DNA of 64,000 bases, from assembly GCF_050433225.1 (NCBI RefSeq), contig NZ_JBNPXQ010000001.1, positions 1,240,001 through 1,304,000 of the forward strand, written 5' to 3'. Origin of the DNA: Sphingomonas_D zeicaulis. GTDB taxonomy: Bacteria; Pseudomonadota; Alphaproteobacteria; Sphingomonadales; Sphingomonadaceae. Positions 24,536 to 32,113 of the stretch are shown here, in pieces. The position numbers and the translations under genes were made by a program. How positions within the stretch are numbered: position 1 is the stretch's first letter; each line of letters begins with the position of its first letter. The notes beneath the pieces were generated by a model that was not told the origin of the DNA, searched no databases, and saw nothing but the letters and a program-made list of their open reading frames with translations.

Positions 24536-25879
24536 ATGACGAGCAGCCCGCCCGCCGCCGATGCCGGCGCCAACCGCCTGATCGCCGGTATCAAGCCCTA
24601 TGTCGAACGGGCTCCGCTGGCTTCCTTCTTCCTCGGCGTGTCGTCGGGCTTTCCCTATGCCATGATCGCCGCTACCCTGACGACGCGGCTCGCGCAGAGC
24701 GGAATCGACAAGAAGACGGTGACCGCCTTCGCGCTCGCCTTCCTCGTCTACAACTTCAAATTCCTGTGGGCGTGGATCATCGACGGCGTCCGGATCCCGG
24801 TACTCGGGCGTCTCGGCCAGCGCGTGTCGTGGCTGATCGTCACCGGCATGCTGGTGATCGCGGCCGTCGCGAACCTTGCGCTCGTCGATCCTTCGACCAA
24901 CCTGTTGTGGACGGCCTGGGCGGCAGTGCTGGTGGGCTTCGCCGGCGCCACTTATGACGTCGTGATCGACGCCTATCGCATCGAGATCCTCGAGCCGCGT
25001 CAGCTCGGCGTCGGATCGGGGATGACCCAATATGGCTGGCGGATCGGCTCGGTCGCCGCGGCCGCGCTGGCGCTGGTGCTGGCCGAATCGGTTGGTTGGA
25101 CGATCGCCTACATGGCGTGCGCGGTGTTTGCGCTGCCGGCGATGCTGACCGGCCTCATCCTTGGCGAGCCGCAGCGCCACCGTGAGGCAGCACCGCGAAA
25201 GGGGCTCGGCGAACTCGGTACGTCGATCATCGGGCCGTTCATCGAATTCTTCCAGCGCCGCGGCGCGCTGCTGGTGCTGCTGTTCATCCTGCTCCACAAG
25301 ATCGGCGATACGCTTGCCAACCTGACCTTCCGGCTGCTGTTCAACGATCTCGGCTTTAGCAACAGCGAGATTGCGATCTACGATGTCGGCGTCGGCTTCT
25401 GGGCCTATTTGCTCGGCATCTTCGCCGGCGGCTTCCTCTACGCCAGCTGGGGGATGAAGCGGTCGGTGCTGGTCAGCCTGGTGCTGATGGCGGTTTCCAA
25501 CTTCAGCTTCGCGCTGCTGGCGGGTGCCGGGCACAGCAACATCGGCATGGCGGCCGCAATCGGTTTCGAGAATTTCGCCAGCGGCATCGGCGGCGTCACC
25601 GTCGTCGCCTATTTCTCGGCCTTGACCGATCTGCGCTTCACCGCCGCGCAATATGCGCTGATCTCCGCCGCCTCCAGCATCGTCGGGCGGTTACTTACGG
25701 GCACCACCGCTGGCGCGCTGATCGAGGCGATGGGCTATGTGAACTTCTATCTGTTCACCACATTGATCGCCTTCCCGGGCGTGATCCTGTTCTGGCTGAT
25801 GATGCGCGCGGGCATGATCGACGATTCGATCGGCAGCGCTGGCAAGGAGCCGGCGAACGACAAGGACATCTTCGACTAG
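24536..25879 (+). CDS. AmpG-like MFS muropeptide permease
   Basis: Inner-membrane major-facilitator transporter of 447 residues with about 12 membrane segments. The N-terminal FFLGVSSGFPYAMIAATLTT and the motif GATYDVVIDAYRIEILEPRQ..GVGSGMTQYGWRIG are characteristic of AmpG, which imports GlcNAc-anhydroMurNAc-peptides for cell-wall recycling and beta-lactamase signalling. This fits with the lytic transglycosylases elsewhere in the window. ATG 24536 was chosen over an upstream TTG. Family members with other substrates exist, so the substrate is inferred. Confidence 0.82.
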   Translation: MTSSPPAADAGANRLIAGIKPYVERAPLASFFLGVSSGFPYAMIAATLTTRLAQSGIDKKTVTAFALAFLVYNFKFLWAWIIDGVRIPVLGRLGQRVSWLIVTGMLVIAAVANLALVDPSTNLLWTAWAAVLVGFAGATYDVVIDAYRIEILEPRQLGVGSGMTQYGWRIGSVAAAALALVLAESVGWTIAYMACAVFALPAMLTGLILGEPQRHREAAPRKGLGELGTSIIGPFIEFFQRRGALLVLLFILLHKIGDTLANLTFRLLFNDLGFSNSEIAIYDVGVGFWAYLLGIFAGGFLYASWGMKRSVLVSLVLMAVSNFSFALLAGAGHSNIGMAAAIGFENFASGIGGVTVVAYFSALTDLRFTAAQYALISAASSIVGRLLTGTTAGALIEAMGYVNFYLFTTLIAFPGVILFWLMMRAGMIDDSIGSAGKEPANDKDIFD

Positions 25880-25942
25880 ACAAGCGGTTGCGCTTCCCGT
25901 GTTCCCCCGCTGCGGCTATAGGCGCGGCGGGGGGATAGCAGC

Positions 25943-26689
25943 ATGGCTTTGCTCGTCGCGTCGATGCTTCTTCAGGTGCTTTGCGCCGTGCATGCGGTTC
26001 GTACCGGGCGCGGCCAGATGTGGCTGTTCATCATCCTGTTGTTCTCGGTGATCGGCTGCGTCGTCTATTTCTTCGCCGAGGTGCTGCCCGACATGCGCGG
26101 CAACCGCCATGTCCGTACCGCACGTGGCGCGGCGATGGCGAAGCTAGATCCCGAACGCGATCTGCGGGAAGCGCAGGGCCGGCTCGATGTGGCCGATACC
26201 ATCGCCAACCGTGTCGCGCTCGCCGATGCTCTCGCCGTGCTTGGCCGTCATGGCGAGGCCGTGGCCGCGTATCGGGAAGCGCTGGCGATGATGCCGATGG
26301 ACCATCCGCGCGTCCAAACCCGGCTGGCGCGGTCTTTGTTCGAAAGCGGCGATTCCAGAAGCGCGCTCGCTGTGATCGAGGCGCTGCCCGAAGCCGCCGG
26401 CACGGGCGAAGGTGATCAGCGCCTGCTGCTCAAGGCGCGCATTCTCGCCGAGATCGGTCGCTCCGCCGAAGCGCTCTCGCTCTACGCCGATATCGTTAAC
26501 CGCGTGCCTGGTGAGGAGGCGCGCTGCCGCTATGCCGCGCTGCTGCTCGAAACCGGCGATCGCATGCAGGCGCGCAGCGTGCTGGAAGAGGTCGAACGCC
26601 GCGCGAGGCGGCTCGACCGCACCCAGCGCTTCGCCGAGCGCGACATGTATGACTGGGCCGAGCGCGAGCTCAAAGCGCTGCGGGGCTGA
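25943..26689 (+). CDS. Membrane-anchored tetratricopeptide-repeat protein
   Basis: A 248-residue protein of unknown function. Two N-terminal membrane segments (LLVASMLLQVLCAVHAV and MWLFIILLFSVIGCVVYFFA) resemble the PLD-nuclease N-terminal pair found in cardiolipin synthases. From about residue 75 it has TPR-like helical pairs (ALADALAVLGRHGEAVAAYR, TRLARSLFESGDSRSALAVI, LKARILAEIGRSAEALSLY, RYAALLLETGDRMQARSVLE). Probably a cytoplasmic scaffold at the inner membrane. Its last 20 bases overlap the 3' end of the convergent gene. Confidence 0.8.
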   Translation: MALLVASMLLQVLCAVHAVRTGRGQMWLFIILLFSVIGCVVYFFAEVLPDMRGNRHVRTARGAAMAKLDPERDLREAQGRLDVADTIANRVALADALAVLGRHGEAVAAYREALAMMPMDHPRVQTRLARSLFESGDSRSALAVIEALPEAAGTGEGDQRLLLKARILAEIGRSAEALSLYADIVNRVPGEEARCRYAALLLETGDRMQARSVLEEVERRARRLDRTQRFAERDMYDWAERELKALRG

Positions 26690-27110
26690 GCGGCCTGCCG
26701 AGATCCTCGAAGGTCTGCCCCAGCGCCTGCGCGCTGGAGAGGGCGCCGAGGCAGTCCGATGTTCCCAGCACCATCGACAGCCTGCTGTGCGCACGGCGCG
26801 GATCCTCAGCGGCGACGCCGATCGCGCCCATCAGCATCGCCTCGCCGTGCGTCATGCGGCCGCAGCAGCAGGGCGCGACCATGATGCGGTTGCGCGAGCT
26901 GCGGGCGAGTTCCGCCATGAGCGCGCGCAACAGCACCAGCGGCCGGCGATGCGATCCGCCGAATGCGGAGAACAGCGCATGCGCGGCATACGCATCGTTC
27001 AGCCCGCCCATCGCCATCCGCCGCATCGCGAACAAAAGGGTGCGATCGGTGGGCGCTTCCGGCGCCGTCCGGATGAGCAGATCGTCGATGTCGGCCTGGC
27101 TGCTGTTCAT
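26670..27110 (-). CDS. Conserved hypothetical protein (DUF6628-like)
   Basis: 146 residues from ATG 27110 (MNSSQADIDD), preceded by GAGGCGA; an ATG at 27128 is in frame. Features: RTLLFAMRRMAMGGLNDAYA, FGGSHRRPLVLLRALMAELA and the cysteine cluster VAPCCCGRMTHGEA, which could bind metal. It resembles a family I recall as DUF6628 in sphingomonads; the function is unknown. The 3' end overlaps the TPR gene by 20 bp on the opposite strand. Confidence 0.7.
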   Translation of the reverse strand: MNSSQADIDDLLIRTAPEAPTDRTLLFAMRRMAMGGLNDAYAAHALFSAFGGSHRRPLVLLRALMAELARSSRNRIMVAPCCCGRMTHGEAMLMGAIGVAAEDPRRAHSRLSMVLGTSDCLGALSSAQALGQTFEDLGRPLSPAAL

Positions 27111-27185
27111 GAGTCGCCTCGTCTCCATATCGGAAGACGATCCTTCAGCATCAGCTATTGCAAGTCAATCGCAATTGAGCGGCAG

Positions 27186-28511
27186 TTAGTCGGGTGGCTG
27201 GTTGTTTGCGTCCAAAATGGTGCCGGCGAGGTAGAGCGAGCCTAGGATCAGCACCGCCGGCGGCTGTGACGGTGCGCTGGTGCGCGCGATCCGCGCCAAC
27301 GCGGAGCGGGGATCCTCCGCGGAAAGGCCTGCGACGCCGAGGTCGGATGCCAGCGCGGCGAGCGCCGCGGGGCTATGATGCTCATGGCCAGGCACCGGCA
27401 CGGTCGAAACGCTCGTCGCCAGTCCAACGAAGGGCTTGAGCAGCCCCACCGGATCCTTGTTGGCGAGCATGCCCAGGATCAGGTGCAGCGGCCGCGCGTC
27501 GCTGGCGGCCTCGCGGAAATAGGCGGCGATCGCCTCCCCGGCGGCCGGATTATGGCCGCCGTCAAGCCAGACGCGGCTGCCGGCGGGCAGAAGCGCCGTC
27601 AGCGGCCCCTGTTCGAGCAGTTGCAGTCGCGCGGGCCATTGCGCCCACAGCGGCGCCGCGGAAAGGGCAGCGGCGGGGATCGGCACGGCGCTCTGGTGGC
27701 GCAGCATCGCGATGGCCAGCGCCAGATTGTCCTGCTGGTGCGCGCCGGGCAGGCGGGGCAGGGGTGTCGTCACCACGCCAGCCTCGTCGCGATAATGGAG
27801 CTGGCCGCGATATTCGGCGTGTCGCCAGGCGGTGCCGCCGGGCAGGAAGGTCGCACCGGCGGCGGCTGCCGCCTCGGCGACGGCGCCGAGCGGCTCGGCG
27901 GGATGATCGAGCATCACCAGCGGTACGCCGGACTTGGCGATGCCTGCCTTCTCGCGCGCGATCGCGACGATCGTGTCGCCGAGGAACGCCTCATGGTCGA
28001 TGCCCAGCCGCGCGATGCCGCACACCACGGGCCGCTCGATGATGTTTGTGGCATCAAGCCGCCCGCCGAGCCCGACCTCGACGATGCAGGCGTCGGCGGG
28101 CGTGCGCGCGAAGGCGAGGAAGGCGGCGGCGGTGGTCGTCTCGAAAAAGCTCGGATTGATGTCGTCTGCGCCGTCGAGGACTTCGGCCAGCAGCGGTGCC
28201 AGTGTCGCGTCGTCGATCAGCCGGCCGGCGATGCGGATCCGCTCGTTGAAGCGCACGAGGTGCGGGCTGGAATAAACATGCACGGTCAGCCCCGCCGCTT
28301 CGAGCGCCGCGCGGAGATAGGCGCAGGTCGATCCCTTGCCGTTGGTGCCGGCGACATGGAACACCGGCGGCAAGCGGTGCTGCGGCTTGCCGAGCCGGTC
28401 GAGCAACTGGCTGATCCGCTCCAGCCCCAGCACATCGCGCCCGGGCGAGAGCATTGCCAGCCGGTCGAGCTGCTGCTGGACGGCAGGATCGGTGGAAACG
28501 GCGTAATCCAT
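27186..28511 (-). CDS. folC: Bifunctional folylpolyglutamate/dihydrofolate synthase
   Basis: Mur-ligase-fold enzyme that adds glutamate to dihydropteroate and folates. 441 residues. P-loop VFHVAGTNGKGSTCAYL, the FolC motif VYSSPHLVRFNERIRI, ETTTAAAFLAFA, CIVEVGLGGRLDATNII, GIDHEAFLGDTIVAIAREKA and the C-terminal WLDGGHNPAAGEAI. ATG 28511 (MDYAVSTDP) is preceded by AGGGG. Last gene of the leftward trpF-trpB-trpA-accD-folC series, 45 bp after accD. Confidence 0.95.
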   Translation of the reverse strand: MDYAVSTDPAVQQQLDRLAMLSPGRDVLGLERISQLLDRLGKPQHRLPPVFHVAGTNGKGSTCAYLRAALEAAGLTVHVYSSPHLVRFNERIRIAGRLIDDATLAPLLAEVLDGADDINPSFFETTTAAAFLAFARTPADACIVEVGLGGRLDATNIIERPVVCGIARLGIDHEAFLGDTIVAIAREKAGIAKSGVPLVMLDHPAEPLGAVAEAAAAAGATFLPGGTAWRHAEYRGQLHYRDEAGVVTTPLPRLPGAHQQDNLALAIAMLRHQSAVPIPAAALSAAPLWAQWPARLQLLEQGPLTALLPAGSRVWLDGGHNPAAGEAIAAYFREAASDARPLHLILGMLANKDPVGLLKPFVGLATSVSTVPVPGHEHHSPAALAALASDLGVAGLSAEDPRSALARIARTSAPSQPPAVLILGSLYLAGTILDANNQPPD

Positions 28512-28556
28512 GCTTACCCCTGCCCCTCTCCCCACAGGGAAGAGGGAGAAAAAGCA

Positions 28557-29408
28557 TCAGGCCGCTTCGGCCGGCGCCAGATAGCCGATCAGCGAAGCCA
28601 GCGTGTCGCGCAGGTCGTGGCGCGGCGTGACCATGTCGATCATGCCGTGCGCGAGCAGATATTCCGCGCGCTGGAAGCCTTCGGGCAGCTTCTCGCGGAT
28701 CGTGTTCTCGATCACGCGCTGGCCCGCGAAGCCGATCAGCGCGCCGGGCTCAGCGATCTGGATGTCGCCCAGCATCGCATAGCTCGCGGTGACGCCGCCT
28801 GTGGTGGGGTCGGTCAGCACGACGATATAGGGCAGCCCTGCGTCGCGCAGCTCGGCGATCGCCACTGTCGTCTTGGGCATCTGCATCAGCGAGAGGATGC
28901 CTTCCTGCATCCGCGCGCCGCCCGCGGCGGTGAAGATGATATAGGGAGCGCGTGCCTTCAGCGCGGCGCGCACGCCGGCGACGAACGCCGCGCCCACGCC
29001 GAGGCCCATCGATCCGCCCATGAAGGCGAAATCCTGCACGCCGACCACCGCCTTCAGGCCCTTGATCCGGCCCTCGGCGTTGAGCAGCGCGTCGGGTTCG
29101 CCGGTCTGCGCACGCGCGGCCTTGATGCGATCGGTGTAGCGCTTGGAATCGCGGAACTTCAGCGGATCGAGCGCCACCTGCGGCGCGTGCATCAACTGAA
29201 AGCTGCCCTCGTCGAAGATCTGGCGGAAGCGCGCCTTGGCGCCGATGCGGCCATGGTGGCCGCATTTCGGACACACCGACAGATTTTCCTCATATTCCTT
29301 GAGGAACACCATCTGACCGCAACCCGGGCATTTCTGCCAGAGAACATCGGCGGTCTCGCGCTTGGCGATGAGCGGGATCGACTGGCGGACACGGTTCAGC
29401 CAGCTCAT
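28557..29408 (-). CDS. accD: Acetyl-CoA carboxylase carboxyltransferase beta subunit
   Basis: Half of the carboxyltransferase that makes malonyl-CoA for fatty-acid synthesis. 283 residues. The N-terminal zinc ribbon has C27, C30, C46 and C49 (CPGC..CPKC). The crotonase-fold core has FAFMGGSMGLGVGAAFVAGV and IIFTAAGGARMQEGILSLMQ. Its ATG overlaps the trpA stop (ATGA), so it is coupled to the tryptophan genes, a known arrangement in alphaproteobacteria. Confidence 0.96.
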   Translation of the reverse strand: MSWLNRVRQSIPLIAKRETADVLWQKCPGCGQMVFLKEYEENLSVCPKCGHHGRIGAKARFRQIFDEGSFQLMHAPQVALDPLKFRDSKRYTDRIKAARAQTGEPDALLNAEGRIKGLKAVVGVQDFAFMGGSMGLGVGAAFVAGVRAALKARAPYIIFTAAGGARMQEGILSLMQMPKTTVAIAELRDAGLPYIVVLTDPTTGGVTASYAMLGDIQIAEPGALIGFAGQRVIENTIREKLPEGFQRAEYLLAHGMIDMVTPRHDLRDTLASLIGYLAPAEAA

Positions 29409-30223
29409 GCGGCAATCTCCTGACGTGCGGCGGCGATCGCGGCCGCCAGCGACGAGATATAGGTACTGACCGACGCGGCGGCATCGGCGCCATGCTCGGC
29501 GACGATGTCCACGATCGCGGAGCCGACGACGACGCCATCGGCAACGCGGCCGATCGCTGCCGCCTGTTCGGGGGTGCGGACGCCGAAGCCGACCGCGACG
29601 GGAAGCGCGGTGCCGGCCTTCAGCCGCGCCACAGCATCCTCGATCGAGGCCTGCGCTGCCTGCTGCAGCCCGGTGATGCCGGCGACCGACACATAATAGA
29701 GGAAGCCCGATGCGCCATCGAGCACGGCCGGCAGCCGGGCGGTGTCGGTCGTCGGCGTCGCGAGGCGGATCAGGTGTACGCCGACGTCGCGCAGCGCGGG
29801 GCCGAGGACGTCATCCTCCTCCGACGGGAGGTCGACGCAGATCACGCCATCGACGCCGGCTTCGCGGGCAGCGGCGGCAAACCAGTCGGCGCCGCGGCGC
29901 ACCATCGGATTGGCATAGCCCATCAGTACCAGCGGCACGTGGGGGTGGCGCGCGCGAAAAGCGCGGGCGATGTCGATAATGTCCGTCGTCCTGGTGCCGG
30001 CCCCCAGCGAGCGCAGGTTGGCGCGCTGGATCGCTGGACCGTCCGCCATCGGATCGGTGAAGGGCATGCCCAGTTCGATCAGGTCGGCACCGCCTTCGAC
30101 CAGCGCGTCGAGGATCGCACCGGTGGCGGCGGGCGTCGGATCGCCGCCGGTCACGAAGGTGACCAGCGCCGCGCGACCCTCCTTGCGGGCGGCGGCGAAG
30201 GCGCTGGCGATACGATCGCTCAT
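29405..30223 (-). CDS. trpA: Tryptophan synthase alpha subunit
   Basis: Splits indole-3-glycerol phosphate into indole and glyceraldehyde-3-phosphate. 272 residues, TIM barrel. Catalytic acids correspond to E50 in LIELGMPFTDP and D61 in PMADGPAIQRA. A phosphate-binding region GFGVRTPEQAAAIGRVADGV..VGSAIV is present. ATG 30223 overlaps the trpB stop by four bases and fits the family start MSDRIASAFA. Confidence 0.96.
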   Translation of the reverse strand: MSDRIASAFAAARKEGRAALVTFVTGGDPTPAATGAILDALVEGGADLIELGMPFTDPMADGPAIQRANLRSLGAGTRTTDIIDIARAFRARHPHVPLVLMGYANPMVRRGADWFAAAAREAGVDGVICVDLPSEEDDVLGPALRDVGVHLIRLATPTTDTARLPAVLDGASGFLYYVSVAGITGLQQAAQASIEDAVARLKAGTALPVAVGFGVRTPEQAAAIGRVADGVVVGSAIVDIVAEHGADAAASVSTYISSLAAAIAAARQEIAA

Positions 30224-31431
30224 AGCTTCACCCCCAGCGCTTCGGCGACGGTGAAGATGTCCTTGTCGCCGCGCCCCGAGAGGTTGACGATGATGAGCTT
30301 GTCCTTGTCCATGCCCGGCGCGATCCGTTCCGCCGCGGCCAGCGCATGCGCGGATTCGAGCGCGGGGATGATGCCTTCCAGCCGACACAGCCGCTGGAAC
30401 GAGGCGAGCGCCTCGGCATCCGTCGCCGGCACATAGCGGACGCGGCCGATATCATGCAGCCAGGCATGTTCGGGGCCGATGCCCGGATAGTCGAGCCCGG
30501 CCGAGATCGAATGCGCCTCGGTGATCTGGCCGTCCTCGTCCTGCAGCAGGAAGGTGCGGTTGCCGTGGAGCACGCCCGGCGAACCGCCAGCGATGCTGGC
30601 CGCGTGGCGCTCGGTCTCCACGCCATCGCCCGCCGCTTCGACGCCGACGATGTCGATGTCGGGATCGTCGAGGAAGGGGTGGAACAGCCCAATCGCGTTG
30701 GATCCGCCGCCGACCGGAGCGATCAGCATGTCGGGCAGGCGCCCCTCCGCCTCGAGAATTTGCGCACGCGCTTCCTTGCCGATCACCGACTGGAAATCGC
30801 GCACGAGTTCCGGATAGGGGTGCGGGCCCGCGGCGGTGCCGATGATGTAGAAGGTGTCGTGGACGTTCGCGACCCAGTGGCGCAGCGCCTCGTTCATCGC
30901 GTCCTTCAGCGTCTTCGCGCCGGATTCGACCGGCACGACCTCGGCGCCGAGCAGCTTCATCCGGAAGACGTTGGGCTGCTGGCGGGCGACGTCGACCGCG
31001 CCCATGAAGATCGTGCAGGGCAGGCCGAACAAGGCCGCGACGGTCGCGGTCGCCACGCCATGCTGGCCCGCGCCGGTCTCGGCGATGATCTTGGTCTTGC
31101 CCATTCGCCGGGCGAGCAGGATCTGGCCGATGCAATTGTTGATCTTATGCGCCCCGGTGTGGTTCAGTTCCTCGCGCTTCAAATAGATCTTGGCGCCGCC
31201 AAGCTCCTCGGTCAGCCGCCGCGCGAGATAGAGCGGGCTGGGCCGGCCGACATAATGCTTCATCAGATCGTCGAACTCGGCCTGGAAGGCCGGGTCCGCC
31301 TGGGCGTCGCGATAGGCGCGCTCGAGGTCGAGGATGAGCGGCATCAACGTCTCGGCGACATAGCGTCCGCCGAACTGGCCGAAATGCCCGCGCGCGTCGG
31401 GCTGGCTTCTGAGCGAGTTGGTCAGGGTCAT
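30220..31431 (-). CDS. trpB: Tryptophan synthase beta subunit
   Basis: PLP enzyme that condenses indole with serine to make tryptophan. 403 residues. PLP lysine K96 in ELNHTGAHKINNCIGQ; phosphate cup GGGSNAIG; also ETGAGQHGVATATVAALFG and HSISAGLDYPGIGPEHA. Linked by 4-base overlaps to trpF upstream and trpA downstream. All expected residues are seen. Confidence 0.97.
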   Translation of the reverse strand: MTLTNSLRSQPDARGHFGQFGGRYVAETLMPLILDLERAYRDAQADPAFQAEFDDLMKHYVGRPSPLYLARRLTEELGGAKIYLKREELNHTGAHKINNCIGQILLARRMGKTKIIAETGAGQHGVATATVAALFGLPCTIFMGAVDVARQQPNVFRMKLLGAEVVPVESGAKTLKDAMNEALRHWVANVHDTFYIIGTAAGPHPYPELVRDFQSVIGKEARAQILEAEGRLPDMLIAPVGGGSNAIGLFHPFLDDPDIDIVGVEAAGDGVETERHAASIAGGSPGVLHGNRTFLLQDEDGQITEAHSISAGLDYPGIGPEHAWLHDIGRVRYVPATDAEALASFQRLCRLEGIIPALESAHALAAAERIAPGMDKDKLIIVNLSGRGDKDIFTVAEALGVKL

Positions 31432-32066
31432 AATATGGCGACGGCTTTAAGGAATGCGGCGATCTTGTCCACATCCTTGACGCCTGGCGCGGTTTCGACG
31501 CCGGAGGAAATGTCGACGAGGCGCGCACCCGTGGTGCTGACCGCGCGCGCGACATTGTCGATATCGATGCCGCCCGAAAGCGCCCAGGGCAGAGGATGAT
31601 CGAAGCCGCTCAGCAAGGTCCAGTCGAAACGCAGACCGAGCCCGCCGGGCAGGTCGGCACCTGCCGGCGGCTTGGCGTCATAGAGGATGCGCTGGGCGGC
31701 GCCGCGCCAGGCGGGCGCGGTCGCCAGGTCGGCTCGGGTCCGCACCGAAACCGCCTTCCACACCTCGCGCCCCGTCGCACGCGCCGCGGCGGCCACCCGT
31801 TCGGGCGTTTCGCTGCCATGAAGCTGGAGAATGTCGACGAGCGGCGCAACCGAAGCCAGCAGCGCGTCGTCGGGATCGACCAGCACCGCAACCTTCGACA
31901 CATGGCCCGGCACGAAGGCGGCAAGCGCCTGCATCCGTTCGGTGTTCACATGGCGCGGGCTCTTGGGAAAAAAGACGAAGCCGACATGCGACGCGCCATG
32001 GCGCACCGCGGCACCGACGCTGTCAGCGGTCGAAAGGCCGCAGATCTTGGCTGTGATTCGAGGCAT
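31428..32066 (-). CDS. trpF: Phosphoribosylanthranilate isomerase
   Basis: Amadori isomerisation step of tryptophan synthesis. 212 residues. N-terminal ITAKICGLSTADSV carries the catalytic Cys9; GASHVGFVFFPKSPRHV and the C-terminal WALSGGIDIDNVARAV supply the general acid and phosphate site. First gene of the trpF-trpB-trpA-accD-folC series. Only 47 bp separate it from the upstream TonB receptor gene on the same strand, leaving little room for a separate promoter. Confidence 0.95.
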   Translation of the reverse strand: MPRITAKICGLSTADSVGAAVRHGASHVGFVFFPKSPRHVNTERMQALAAFVPGHVSKVAVLVDPDDALLASVAPLVDILQLHGSETPERVAAAARATGREVWKAVSVRTRADLATAPAWRGAAQRILYDAKPPAGADLPGGLGLRFDWTLLSGFDHPLPWALSGGIDIDNVARAVSTTGARLVDISSGVETAPGVKDVDKIAAFLKAVAIL

Positions 32067-32113
32067 GGCGGCGATTTAGGCTGGTGCGCGCGAAATCCAA
32101 ACCGTTCCCGCCG

